Shown in pieces: positions 1 to 8,766 of a stretch of 64,000 nt of DNA (position 1 is its first letter; the number at the start of each line of letters is the position of its first letter). The notes beneath the pieces are model-generated. The model was not told where the DNA came from. It was given only the letters and a program-made list of their open reading frames with translations, and made no database searches. Where the stretch lies: positions 1 to 64,000 of the forward strand of contig DAMBQR010000015.1 in assembly GCA_032055545.1 (NCBI GenBank). Reading direction: 5' to 3'. The translations under genes and the position numbers were made by a program. Source of the stretch: Pseudescherichia sp032055545. GTDB lineage: Bacteria > Pseudomonadota > Gammaproteobacteria > Enterobacterales > Enterobacteriaceae.

Positions 1-3000
1 GCCGACACCACCGGCAGCGTCAGCGGTAAGGTCTGCGCCGCCGCGTCGCCCTGCTCCGCCGCCACCCTGTCGGCCAGCACCCGGAACTGCGCCTGGGTGA
101 TGTTCAGCCCGGCACAGATCTGGCGCACCGTGCGGGCACTGTCGCCGGTCACTGCGGTATAGCTGACCTCCTCCCCCGTGATGGCAAACGGCGCGTCAAA
201 CAGCGACGGGGAGTTAAAGACCTGGTCGAAGAACGGCACCGCTGGTGAGATGGCGTAAGGGGTGATGACATCCAGCACCGCGGCAAACTGGAAGGCGCTG
301 ACGCCGTACTTCTCCTGCCAGTGGCGGAAGACGCCGAGCGCCCGCAGGGTGTGGGCATTGAGGGAAGAGTCTGTGTTATTCGCTCCCTGGGCGCGGATGC
401 AGTTGCTGAGCAGCAGGTCGGTCTCCTCATAGCTCAGCCCCAGCCAGCGCTGCAGGCGCACCATCCGGTTGATACGGTCCATGCGGGCATCGGAGAGCCC
501 GGATAACAGATTATTTATTGAACCGTCCAGAGCATAATAGTGATACATGCCTGAGTAGCCCGCAGCAGGCTTATTGTTGGTAATAAATTTTTCAATTTCA
601 TCATCACTTAGACCTCTATCCCATGAAGTAATATCATCAAAATCAATAACTGAACGCCTTTCAGGATAGCTGTTATAGTAATTATTATATTTATTGCCGT
701 TAAACCCCCAGCAATCTTCTGAAAGAGCAATACTGTCCAGCGATGAAAAATCAATACTGTTTACTATATTCATAGTTGCGCCATCAGTACTTCCGCGCAA
801 ATATAATTTATTGTTACCGCTGTAACGTATAGCAAGAAAAAACCAAACATTTGGGTCAAAATTAACGCTTAACATAAGCGGATCGTTGGAGCCATCACTT
901 GCGGTAAGCTCCAGCATGTAAGCGCTACCGTCATATCTGGTAAACAGCGTAATACCCTTAGTTGAAAGAGCATAATTACCCGTTTTGTTTGTTATTACAA
1001 CGGCCATATCTTTAACGTCAGAAGAAACTTTACACCAGAAAGTAATTGTGAAATCTTTAAGTGCTGAACCGTCCGTACTAATATTATTGGCAATATACAT
1101 TTCAGCCGACTGGGTTGCATCGCAACGAAGGCCGGTACTGAATTTACCTTCAATTAAAGTTAATCCATTGTCGCTTAATGTTAATGGTATGGGGGTACTC
1201 CCTGTATCCTGCTGCAGATGACTAGTATTATACTCATCCATATTCACAAAAGAGACTACTCCTTCTCCCTTGCCGTCATTAATAAAATCTGCTCCATAAT
1301 CACTACTGTTAGCAACGCCACTAGCAGAGCCTGCATTCATTGAATAATAATACTTACAAGTTATGCTTAACGGCGAAGACAGATTTGATAACGGCACCCT
1401 GGCACTAAAGATATTGCTGAAATCATCTTCCTCCAGTACCCCGGCAAAAAGACCTATATCATCATACAGGCAGTTTACCTGCGTCGTGGGTACCGAATGC
1501 TGAGCGTAATAGCTCACATCGCCTGTGTCGTTTAACACCCAGGTAAAGCCCTCTGCAGTTGTGATATCACCTGTCAGCGTTGAGGCATTGACCTCAATAG
1601 TACTGACCGTGCTCTCCCCTTCTGCCTGATAAAATACCGTAGCCTTTTTATTAGTGCTGTCCCAGGTCAGGCAGACCAGATACCACTGGTTATAAGTTAC
1701 GGTTGTTGCAGTACCGTCGCTTTTCTTTCCCGCATTATCAACGCTGGCTTGAGTGGCGTCTGTAACCCCAAGCAGGAAGTCGCCGCTATTTATACAGAAG
1801 CGAACTCCCTGATTACCGCTATCCATAAGGCAGTTACAAATGATGGGCATCTGATAGTCAGTTGGCTTCGCTGAAACGTTAATCCACATGCTGACTGAAA
1901 AAGAGTTATCTCCATCCATCAATGTAGCCGCTCCTGCGCCAGCAATAAATTTTGCATAGCTGTCCTGACGGTTATACAAAGACAACGCACTTCCAAAACG
2001 GCCAGAGGCAATGTTCGCTCCGGTAAATGCCAGATCGTCATAATCAAGAATGGTTATATTTGGCGAAGTAACTACGCTGGTGCTGCCTTCACCGTTCCCC
2101 GCCACCAGCTCCTCCACCTGCGGCACGGTGAGACCCAGCTGGTAGGTAAAGGTGTCAAGCTCTTCAAACGGCGTGTAGTCCGTCGTCTCCAGCCCAAGGT
2201 TAGTCTTGTAGAAGCTCGTCAGGTCGGATGCAGTGCTGTTATCCGCCTCGATAACCAGCGTCTGCTGCTCCGGGGCCAGCCGGCTTGCCAACTCGGTGCT
2301 GTTGTTGCTGCGCTCCCCCTGCCATGACTCATTGAGAAACCATGGCCAGTCGGTTGCGGTCTCACCGATAATCTCTTCCAGCGGTACGTCAGCATTAAGC
2401 AGGGAGAGTTCTACCTGGTCATGCGGGAAGTGGTACGGCAGCAGGGTGGGATAACGGGTTTCAGCCAGCGCCTCATCCACGCTCTGCCCTTCCGGCAGGA
2501 CGGTAGTGATGCTGTTCTCCAGGATCTCATTGACTAGCTGCAGAGTGGGGATCTGCTGGTTTATCGCCTCATCGTCGACGGTCAGGGTGGCCAGGTCTGG
2601 GCGGCGCTCCGCCAGGGTTAGCACCTTATCCGCCGTGCTGCTGGCTTGTATCTCCTGCTCGAAGGTTAACGCCTGTTGATAGAGCCAGGTCAGGTAGCTG
2701 ACCGGGGAGTCCACGGCTTCAGGCGCGCCGGACTGGCAGTAAGCCTGCCAGTTTTCGGCAAACTGGTTCTGCCACGTCGGGCCATTTTGGACAAGGCCCT
2801 GGATGTTACCTTGAGACGTACCGCTAAGCGCCTGCTGACCGCTGAGGGTTTGCGGCAAACCCTGGCGGACTTGTCGGGTAAGTTTATTTTCTCTGAACAG
2901 GCGACGGATATGCTGGGCCTGGCCTAGCGCCAGGTCCCAGGCCTTGCCGCCGCGCAGACCGAGCCACGCCATATTATCGACAATAAATTGCTTACGGGAC

Positions 3001-3110
3001 GTGCGGGCAACGTCAAAGACCGAGCGGTAGTTATTTTTAGCAAAGCTGCCGGGAGAGACCTTTAATGCGGTCTCGACCTGTGCAAGCGCAGGGCTGACAG
3101 TGAGAGTCAT
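1..3110 (-). CDS. Tc toxin subunit A-like protein (VRP1 domain) with two inserted lectin-like domains, 3' part missing
   Basis: The reading frame is open from an ATG at 3110 to the window edge (about 1036 residues), so the C-terminus is missing. A TGGAG ribosome site lies 8 nt upstream of the ATG. Residues 1-340 show the N-terminal TcA/SpvA (VRP1) pattern: YLTWLYQQALTFEQ, then RRPDLATLTVDDEAI, then IPTLQLVNEILE, then PYHFPHDQVELSL. The TcA fold resumes at about residue 860 with RINRMVRLQRWLGLSYEETD and LRALGVFRHWQEKYG. Between them (about 345-855) lie two beta-rich segments resembling LamG/concanavalin-like lectin domains: FSVSMWINVS and WYLVCLTWDS in the first, FTITFWCKVS and WFFLAIRYSG in the second. 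TcA subunits form the pore and receptor-binding part of insecticidal toxin complexes and have no signal peptide, as here. The insert, especially 545-1400, is clearly more AT-rich than the flanks. The TcA family call is firm; the lectin calls rest on pattern. No TcB or TcC partner is in the window. Confidence 0.85.
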   Translation of the reverse strand, partial: MTLTVSPALAQVETALKVSPGSFAKNNYRSVFDVARTSRKQFIVDNMAWLGLRGGKAWDLALGQAQHIRRLFRENKLTRQVRQGLPQTLSGQQALSGTSQGNIQGLVQNGPTWQNQFAENWQAYCQSGAPEAVDSPVSYLTWLYQQALTFEQEIQASSTADKVLTLAERRPDLATLTVDDEAINQQIPTLQLVNEILENSITTVLPEGQSVDEALAETRYPTLLPYHFPHDQVELSLLNADVPLEEIIGETATDWPWFLNESWQGERSNNSTELASRLAPEQQTLVIEADNSTASDLTSFYKTNLGLETTDYTPFEELDTFTYQLGLTVPQVEELVAGNGEGSTSVVTSPNITILDYDDLAFTGANIASGRFGSALSLYNRQDSYAKFIAGAGAATLMDGDNSFSVSMWINVSAKPTDYQMPIICNCLMDSGNQGVRFCINSGDFLLGVTDATQASVDNAGKKSDGTATTVTYNQWYLVCLTWDSTNKKATVFYQAEGESTVSTIEVNASTLTGDITTAEGFTWVLNDTGDVSYYAQHSVPTTQVNCLYDDIGLFAGVLEEDDFSNIFSARVPLSNLSSPLSITCKYYYSMNAGSASGVANSSDYGADFINDGKGEGVVSFVNMDEYNTSHLQQDTGSTPIPLTLSDNGLTLIEGKFSTGLRCDATQSAEMYIANNISTDGSALKDFTITFWCKVSSDVKDMAVVITNKTGNYALSTKGITLFTRYDGSAYMLELTASDGSNDPLMLSVNFDPNVWFFLAIRYSGNNKLYLRGSTDGATMNIVNSIDFSSLDSIALSEDCWGFNGNKYNNYYNSYPERRSVIDFDDITSWDRGLSDDEIEKFITNNKPAAGYSGMYHYYALDGSINNLLSGLSDARMDRINRMVRLQRWLGLSYEETDLLLSNCIRAQGANNTDSSLNAHTLRALGVFRHWQEKYGVSAFQFAAVLDVITPYAISPAVPFFDQVFNSPSLFDAPFAITGEEVSYTAVTGDSARTVRQICAGLNITQAQFRVLADRVAAEQGDAAAQTLPLTLPVVS

Positions 3111-3567
3111 AATATAGCTCCAGTGAACGATCTATAGATATGAGGACAAGATGAGTTACTCTATGAGAATCACCTCATCTTGATAAGCCTGATTTTTATA
3201 TAGCCACTATTTTAAGGAGACACGTTTTAACCATTTTTCCTCAAACGGTGAAATATGCAACGCGCAATAGCTATCAATGAAAAAATGCATTGAAATTCAA
3301 TAAGATATATAATAATCATTTTTTATACAGCGAAACCTAAAAATAGGTTTACCGGAGGCAGAGACTAGCTGGAAGCATTAAAAATAATGAGCGCTACAAA
3401 AAATAAAGATGACATGCATCCGTTTATAAAATGCACATCACTCTATTTATTTTCATGCAGTATAGTCTGACTGATTTATTTATTTGGATATATAATTTTC
3501 GTTTAATAATGAGAATTAATGTTTACGAAGGGAAAATATCTTTTAAAAGACAGGCAGAGCTTGAGGA
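3111..3567. other. AT-rich intergenic region between the Tc toxin gene and livF
   Basis: About 457 bases with no convincing gene. It must hold the promoter of the leftward toxin gene. It contains a 9-bp inverted repeat close to the toxin start, listed separately, and a small AAACCTA/TAGGTTT hairpin at 3333-3350 without a T-tract. No clear intrinsic terminator for livF was found. Confidence 0.6.
3147..3182. promoter_or_regulatory. Inverted repeat in the toxin gene leader
   Basis: CAAGATGAG at 3147-3155 is matched exactly by CTCATCTTG at 3174-3182, with an 18-bp spacer, 37-72 bp upstream of the toxin ATG. It could be a repressor operator or an mRNA leader hairpin. There is no T-tract after it on either strand, so it is not an ordinary terminator. 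Confidence 0.45.
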
Positions 3568-4284
3568 TTATACGCCTCCCAGGTAGGCTTTTCGCACGTC
3601 GGGGTCCGCCAGCAGCTGTGCGCCGCTACCGCTGAGGCGGATCTCGCCGTTGACCATCACGTAAGCACGGTCGGAGAGCTTCAGAGCATGGTTGGCGTTC
3701 TGCTCCACCAGAAACAGCGTCATCCCCCCCTGGGTCAGCTCACGCAGGATCTGGAAAATTTGCTTCACTACCAGCGGGGCAAGTCCGAGACTGGGTTCAT
3801 CCAGCAGCAGCAGCCGGGGACGGCTCATCAGCGCCCTGGCGATGGCGAGCATCTGCTGCTCTCCGCCGGAGAGGGTCATTGCCCGCTGGCCGCGCCGCTC
3901 TTCCAGCAGGGGGAAAATCTGGTACATCCGCGCCCTATCCTCTTTCTGGTAGCGATCGCCAATGGGGATAGTTCCCATCAGCAGGTTCTCCTCCACCGTC
4001 ATATCCGGAAAGATGCGTCGGCCTTCCGGGGCCTGCGCGATGCCGTTGCTGGCGATAAAGTGGGTGGATTTACGGCTGATATCTTCCCCGCGATAGCGTA
4101 TCTCTCCGCTGGCGATGCGCGGCTGACCAAAGACCGACATCAGCAGCGTCGATTTGCCCGCGCCGTTCGCGCCGATCAGCGAGACGGTTTCGCCTTCGTT
4201 TACCGTCAACGAGACGCTCTTCAACGCCTGAATTGGGCCGTAGAAAACCTCGACCCGGTGAAACTCAAGCAGCGGCTGGCTCAT
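3568..4284 (-). CDS. livF: Branched-chain amino acid ABC transporter ATPase LivF-type
   Basis: A 238-residue ABC ATPase with Walker A GANGAGKST (about 38-46), signature LSGGEQQ, Walker B LLLLDEPSLGLAP and H-loop region VEQN. Length and the family-typical SGGEQQMLAIARALM match LivF/BraG, one of the two ATPases driving import of branched-chain amino acids. It is the last gene of a livKHMGF operon. Its ATG overlaps the livG stop in an ATGA, implying translational coupling. The E. coli liv operon sits at another chromosomal location, so this is probably an additional high-affinity system. The substrate is inferred from family and could include other neutral amino acids or amides. Confidence 0.9.
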   Translation of the reverse strand: MSQPLLEFHRVEVFYGPIQALKSVSLTVNEGETVSLIGANGAGKSTLLMSVFGQPRIASGEIRYRGEDISRKSTHFIASNGIAQAPEGRRIFPDMTVEENLLMGTIPIGDRYQKEDRARMYQIFPLLEERRGQRAMTLSGGEQQMLAIARALMSRPRLLLLDEPSLGLAPLVVKQIFQILRELTQGGMTLFLVEQNANHALKLSDRAYVMVNGEIRLSGSGAQLLADPDVRKAYLGGV

Positions 4285-5156
4285 CGATCTATCGCCTCTT
4301 CATCGGTACCAAGATAAGCAGCAATCACGCTGGCGTTGGCCTGGATCTCTTTTGGCGTACCGCGAGCGATGACGTTGCCGTGGTCGAGAACGATCACCCA
4401 GTCGGCGATCGCCATTACCATCCCCATATCATGCTCGATCAGCAGCACCGTCACCCCATGCTGCTCGCGAAGGGTGCGTACAATCCGGCTCAGGGCATGC
4501 GTCTCAACAGGGTTGAGTCCGGCAGCCGGCTCATCCAGGCAGATCATCTCCGGTCCGGTGCACATAGCGCGGGCGATCTCCAGTCGTCGCTGCTGCCCGT
4601 AGGAGAGCGTCCCCGCCAGCCGGTTGGCGCACTCCACCATCTCGACGACTTCGAGCCAGTAGAAGGCCCGGTCGAGGGCCTGGCTCTCTGCCCGGCGGTA
4701 GTCGGGGGTATTGAGGATGCCGGCGATCAGGTTGCGGTTGGCCTGCATGTGCTGGGCCACCATCAGGTTCTCCACCACCGACATCTCGCGAAACAGACGG
4801 ATGTTCTGGAAGGTGCGCGCCAGTCCGGCACGGTTAACCAGATGGGTCCCGCCAAACATCTTGTACCAGAGACGAGAGCCTAAACGTTGTGGATGGAGAA
4901 AATCATCCAGCAACAGCTTCTGACCCAGCACCTGCACAACGTCGGTGGTACGCGCTCGCGTCTGCAGCAGGATCGATCCGCCGGAAGCCTGATAAAAACC
5001 GGTCAGGCAGTTGAATACCGTGGTTTTCCCCGCGCCGTTGGGACCGATGAGGGCAGTGATCGAGCCGCGCTCTACCTCCAGGCTGACGTCGTTGAGGGCC
5101 TTAATACCACCGAAATGCATCATCAGGTTTTCCACGCGCAGGATGGCATCGCTCAT
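4281..5156 (-). CDS. livG: Branched-chain amino acid ABC transporter ATPase LivG-type
   Basis: A 291-residue ABC ATPase: Walker A GPNGAGKTT, Q-loop RTFQNIRLF, signature LSYGQQRRLEIARAM, Walker B ICLDEPAAGLNP and H-loop LIEHDMG. E. coli LivG is about 255 residues. The extra length is an insert of roughly 30 residues between Walker A and the Q-loop (around TRARTTDVVQVLGQKLLLDD) plus an acidic C-terminal tail, a form I associate with alpha-proteobacterial LivG/BraF. It overlaps livM by ATGA upstream and livF by ATGA downstream. It pairs with LivF on the inner face of the membrane. Confidence 0.9.
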   Translation of the reverse strand: MSDAILRVENLMMHFGGIKALNDVSLEVERGSITALIGPNGAGKTTVFNCLTGFYQASGGSILLQTRARTTDVVQVLGQKLLLDDFLHPQRLGSRLWYKMFGGTHLVNRAGLARTFQNIRLFREMSVVENLMVAQHMQANRNLIAGILNTPDYRRAESQALDRAFYWLEVVEMVECANRLAGTLSYGQQRRLEIARAMCTGPEMICLDEPAAGLNPVETHALSRIVRTLREQHGVTVLLIEHDMGMVMAIADWVIVLDHGNVIARGTPKEIQANASVIAAYLGTDEEAIDR

Positions 5157-6439
5157 GGCGCAACGCCTTTACGCACGGCAAATCCAGCCCGGCTGGTGCG
5201 TACCAGGCCGCGCGGTCGCCAAATCATCATCAGCACCATCAGCACGCCAAACAGCAGCACGCGATACTCGGCGAAGTCCCGCAGCAGCTCCGGGGCGACG
5301 GTAAGGATAAACGCCGCCAGAACCACCCCTAGCGTCGATCCCATCCCCCCCAGCACCACGATGGCGAGAATGAGCGCCGACTCAAAAAAGGTAAACGAGG
5401 TGGGGTTCACAAACCCCTGGTAAGTGGCAAAGAAGACACCGGCGATCCCGGCGGTGGAGGCACCGAGCATAAACGCCGAGAGCTTAACCAGGACGTGGTT
5501 TAAGCCCAGCGATCGGCAGGCGACTTCATCCTCTCGCAGCGCCTCCCAGGCACGGCCGATGGGCATGCTGGTCAGCCGGTGCTTGATAAACAGCACCAGT
5601 ACCACTACCAGAACCAGTACTGAATAGATAAAGACAAACTTAAGATTGGGGTTATAGGTAATTCCAAAAAATTCATGAAAGGGGACGCCGCCGTCTCGCG
5701 CCCGGCGGCCAAACTCCAGGCCTAAAAAAGTGGGTGCGGGTACAGAGATGCCGTTTGGCCCACCGGTAAAGCTTACCCAGTTATTGAGCACCAGGCGGAT
5801 AATCTCCCCAAAGCCGAGGGTGACAATCGCCAGATAGTCGCCGTGCATCCGCAGCACCGGAAAACCCAGCAGCGCCCCGGCCAGCGCAGCAACGATCGCG
5901 CCCATAGGGAACATGACCCAGAATCCCAGCCCCAGGTACTGATACCCCAGCGCCAGACCGTAGGCACCAATGGCGTAGAAGGCGACATAGCCGAGATCTA
6001 ATAGACCCGCTAGCCCCACGACGATATTGAGTCCCAGCCCCAGCAGGACGTAAATCAGCCCGAGGATCGCCACGGTGAGCAGATATTTGCTGGCGACAAA
6101 GGGAAAGAGCATAGCCAGCACCAGCAGCAGCGGCACGATCCAGCGCAGGCGGGAGAGGTGATCCGGCGAGCGGACAAACACCCCGTCGTTGGCGCTCTCA
6201 AAGCGGCGGGTAAATTTCCGCCCGCGCGTCGTTTGCAGCGCCAGGCTTAGCAAAAATCGTCCGGCCATGACGATGGCAACCAGCCCCGCGACGCGTCCAG
6301 GGGCCAGATTGAAGCTATAGCCTTTAAGTACTACGCCGACGATTGGCCCAAATACGATCAGCGCGCATAGCCCGGCAAGCAGGGTATCCCGCAGGCACTG
6401 CGCCAGATCCAGCCGGGGTTTTAACGCCTCATCGGTCAT
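5153..6439 (-). CDS. livM: Branched-chain amino acid ABC transporter permease LivM
   Basis: A permease of 428 residues from the ATG at 6439. An in-frame ATG at 6454 overlaps the livH stop, but a GAGGAG ribosome site is placed better for 6439. The protein has about ten hydrophobic segments and the family signature around GLNIVVGLAGLLDLGYVAFYAIGAY. The conserved cytoplasmic loop GRAWEALREDEVACRSLG contacts the ATPases. The C-terminus ends in a basic tail after IWRPRGLVR. It forms the transmembrane channel with LivH. The long N-terminal extension before the core resembles E. coli LivM (425 aa) in size. Confidence 0.9.
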   Translation of the reverse strand: MTDEALKPRLDLAQCLRDTLLAGLCALIVFGPIVGVVLKGYSFNLAPGRVAGLVAIVMAGRFLLSLALQTTRGRKFTRRFESANDGVFVRSPDHLSRLRWIVPLLLVLAMLFPFVASKYLLTVAILGLIYVLLGLGLNIVVGLAGLLDLGYVAFYAIGAYGLALGYQYLGLGFWVMFPMGAIVAALAGALLGFPVLRMHGDYLAIVTLGFGEIIRLVLNNWVSFTGGPNGISVPAPTFLGLEFGRRARDGGVPFHEFFGITYNPNLKFVFIYSVLVLVVVLVLFIKHRLTSMPIGRAWEALREDEVACRSLGLNHVLVKLSAFMLGASTAGIAGVFFATYQGFVNPTSFTFFESALILAIVVLGGMGSTLGVVLAAFILTVAPELLRDFAEYRVLLFGVLMVLMMIWRPRGLVRTSRAGFAVRKGVAP

Positions 6440-6450
6440 ACTCGCGCTCC

Positions 6451-7365
6451 TCATACCTTCGCCACCACCGGACGGCCCAACAGTCCCTGCGGACGAAAAA
6501 TCAAAATGGCGACCAGCAGCCCAAAGGAGAAGACGTCCTTATAGTCGGAGTTGACCAGCCCGGCGAACTGCGCTTCGGCTACCCCCAGCAGCAGACCGCC
6601 GAGCATCGCACCGGGCAGCGATCCGATCCCGCCGAGCACCGCAGCGGTAAAGGCTTTAATGCCGATGATAAAGCCAATATAGAAATCAAAGGTGCCATAG
6701 TTCATGGTCACCAGCACGCCAGCCAGTCCCGCCATGGCCGCGCCCATCACAAACACCAGCGAGATAACCCGATCGGTATTGATACCGAGGATAGAGGCCA
6801 TCCGCCGATCCTGCTGCGTGGCGCGGCAGATGCGCCCCAGCCGGGTAAACTGGATGATCCATGTCAGCAGCAGCATTCCGGCCAGCGCCGCCAGCAGAAT
6901 GAAAATTTTAGTCCAGGTGATCTGCACGATGCCGTCACCGACGTCCACGCGCAGCACGCCGGTCAGTAGGGTGGGGATCCCTTGCTGGTTGGGTCCTTGA
7001 GCGATCTGGACATAGTTTTGCAGGATCAGCGACATGCCAATCGCCGAGATCAGCGGCGCGAGGCGCGTAGAGTTTCGCAGGGGCCGATAGGCGATGCGCT
7101 CAATGGTCCAGCCGTAGACGCCGGTGACCACCACGGTGAAGATCAGGGTACCGAAGATCAGCAGTGGGAAGGAGTGCAGGCCAAACCACGAGAGCAGCCC
7201 GAGGCCGATAGCGCAGAGATAGGCCGAGATCATATAGACCTCGCCGTGGGCAAAGTTGATCATCCCGATGATGCCGTACACCATGGTATAGCCGATGGCA
7301 ATGAGGCCGTAGACCGCACCCAGCGTCAGGCCGTTAATAAGCTGCTGCAAGAAGAATGCATCCAT
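6451..7365 (-). CDS. livH: Branched-chain amino acid ABC transporter permease LivH
   Basis: A 304-residue integral membrane permease beginning FFLQQLINGLTLGAVYGLIAIGYTM, with the typical MINFAHGEVYMISAY motif and the EAA-like loop RICRATQQDRRMASILGI that docks on the ATPases. It ends in IFRPQGLLGRP, as LivH proteins do. It lies 29 bp downstream of the binding-protein gene, a usual gap in liv operons, where the binding protein is often made in excess. It is translationally close to livM (stop/start overlap region). Confidence 0.92.
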   Translation of the reverse strand: MDAFFLQQLINGLTLGAVYGLIAIGYTMVYGIIGMINFAHGEVYMISAYLCAIGLGLLSWFGLHSFPLLIFGTLIFTVVVTGVYGWTIERIAYRPLRNSTRLAPLISAIGMSLILQNYVQIAQGPNQQGIPTLLTGVLRVDVGDGIVQITWTKIFILLAALAGMLLLTWIIQFTRLGRICRATQQDRRMASILGINTDRVISLVFVMGAAMAGLAGVLVTMNYGTFDFYIGFIIGIKAFTAAVLGGIGSLPGAMLGGLLLGVAEAQFAGLVNSDYKDVFSFGLLVAILIFRPQGLLGRPVVAKV

Positions 7366-7394
7366 AGTGAACGCCCTCGCCCCGGTAAGTGGGA

Positions 7395-8504
7395 TTACAG
7401 CTGATGATATTTGCCTTTGTCATCCCACTGATAGACGACGTAGTCAGAGACTTTGAGATCGCCCTTCCCATCCCAGGCTTTCGGGCCCATCACCGTCTCC
7501 ACGCTGTTTGATTTCAGCCAGGCGCTGGCTTTCTCGTTATCTTTGCCGACGGCGTTATAGGCGGCGGCGATAGCCTGAATGGAGGCGTAGGCGTAGAGGG
7601 TATAGCCTTCCGGCTCAAAGCCGCTGGCGCGGAACTTTTCAATCACCGCTTTTCCCGCCGGGATGGTGCGCGGATCCTGGCCGAAGGTCATCAGCACGCC
7701 GTGAGTAAACTGCGGCCCGCCTGCTGCCGTTACCAGCTCCTCGGTAACCACGCAGTCGCCGGAGAAGAATTTGGCCTCTACCCCCTGCTCGCGCATCTGG
7801 CGTACCAGCGGTCCGGCTTCAGGATGGCAACCGCCGAAATAGACCACGTCAGGCTTGAGCGCCCCAACTTTGGTTACCAGCGCGTTGAAATCTTTTTCAC
7901 CCCGGGACAGCCCCTCGTAGAGCACCTCTTTGGTACCGCGCTTTGCCAGCGCCGCGCGCATCGCGTCCGCCAGCCCCTGGCCGTAGGTGTCTTTGTCGTG
8001 GATCACCGCAACCTTCTTCGCCTTCAGCACGTCGAGAATATAGTTTGCCGCCACCACGCCCTGCTGATCGTCGCGACCGCACATGCGGAACATACTCTGC
8101 ATGCCCCGCTCGGTGATCTGTGGATTGGTGGAGCCGGGGGTAATGGTCAGCACGCCCGCTTCGTCATAGACCTCGGACGAGGGCATGGTAGAGGAGGAGC
8201 AGAAGTGGCCCACTACAGCGGAGACTTTTTCTTCGTCTACCAGCCGGTTGGCCACCGCCACCGCCTGCTTGGGTTCGCAGGCGTCATCCCCCTGCACCAG
8301 CACGATCTTCTCGCCCTTGATACCGCCCGCAGCGTTGATATCCGCTGCTGCCTGAGTAGCCCCCTTCCAGTACTGCGCCCCGTAGGTGGCGTTGGGTCCG
8401 GTGAACGGCCCAGCCACGCCGATGGTGATATCCGCCTGCGCATAAAACGCAGCACCAAAGCAGCTCAGCAGAGCGAGCGGTAACGTAAGCGTTTTGATAG
8501 ACAT
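7395..8504 (-). CDS. livK: Periplasmic branched-chain amino acid binding protein
   Basis: A 369-residue type I periplasmic binding protein. The N-terminus is a Sec signal peptide (K4, hydrophobic core LPLALLSCFGAAFYA, probable cleavage after AQA near residue 24). The mature part begins ITIGVAGPFTGPNATYG and contains GHFCSSSTMPSSEVYDEAG, the ligand-pocket region with conserved serines, and GVLMTFGQDPR. A GAGGA ribosome site precedes the ATG. It is first in the livKHMGF operon and should deliver leucine, isoleucine, valine or related amino acids to LivHM. Exact specificity cannot be read from sequence. Confidence 0.9.
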   Translation of the reverse strand: MSIKTLTLPLALLSCFGAAFYAQADITIGVAGPFTGPNATYGAQYWKGATQAAADINAAGGIKGEKIVLVQGDDACEPKQAVAVANRLVDEEKVSAVVGHFCSSSTMPSSEVYDEAGVLTITPGSTNPQITERGMQSMFRMCGRDDQQGVVAANYILDVLKAKKVAVIHDKDTYGQGLADAMRAALAKRGTKEVLYEGLSRGEKDFNALVTKVGALKPDVVYFGGCHPEAGPLVRQMREQGVEAKFFSGDCVVTEELVTAAGGPQFTHGVLMTFGQDPRTIPAGKAVIEKFRASGFEPEGYTLYAYASIQAIAAAYNAVGKDNEKASAWLKSNSVETVMGPKAWDGKGDLKVSDYVVYQWDDKGKYHQL

Positions 8505-8702
8505 GTGTTAATCCTCAGCACGGTTCAGAACCCGACGCCAGCGGCGGCGTGGAAGAGGTCGCCATCACATGGCTGGCTGGGCTACGCGGTGTCCGGACCG
8601 TCCAGAATCTTAAACATAGCTGTGGAAAAGTGAGCCTGCGCACCCCGCTTGTACAAATTTGCAGCGGAGATCACTGAGTGGAACAATTTTGCCGCTGCGG
8701 CG

Positions 8703-8743
8703 AAAAAATGAGCGCCCCGGCAGGGTTAGCCATGCCGGGGCGC
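8703..8743 (-). terminator. Intrinsic terminator after the EF-G gene
   Basis: An 11-bp perfect stem, GCGCCCCGGCA at 8712-8722 pairing with 8733-8743, is followed on the minus strand by a T-rich run (8708-8703). It lies just downstream of the leftward EF-G gene and separates it from the liv operon. Confidence 0.85.
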
Positions 8744-8766
8744 GTTTAGCGGGTATCGATTAGCCG

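Noticed and set aside
3387..3470. 27-codon plus-strand frame in the toxin upstream region
   Set aside because: Ribosome site is poorly spaced (GGAA about 12 nt away), composition is simple AT-rich and no relative is known to me.
8621..8629. DnaA-box-like TGTGGAAAA
   Set aside because: Single site with a mismatch to the consensus and no cluster; expected by chance.
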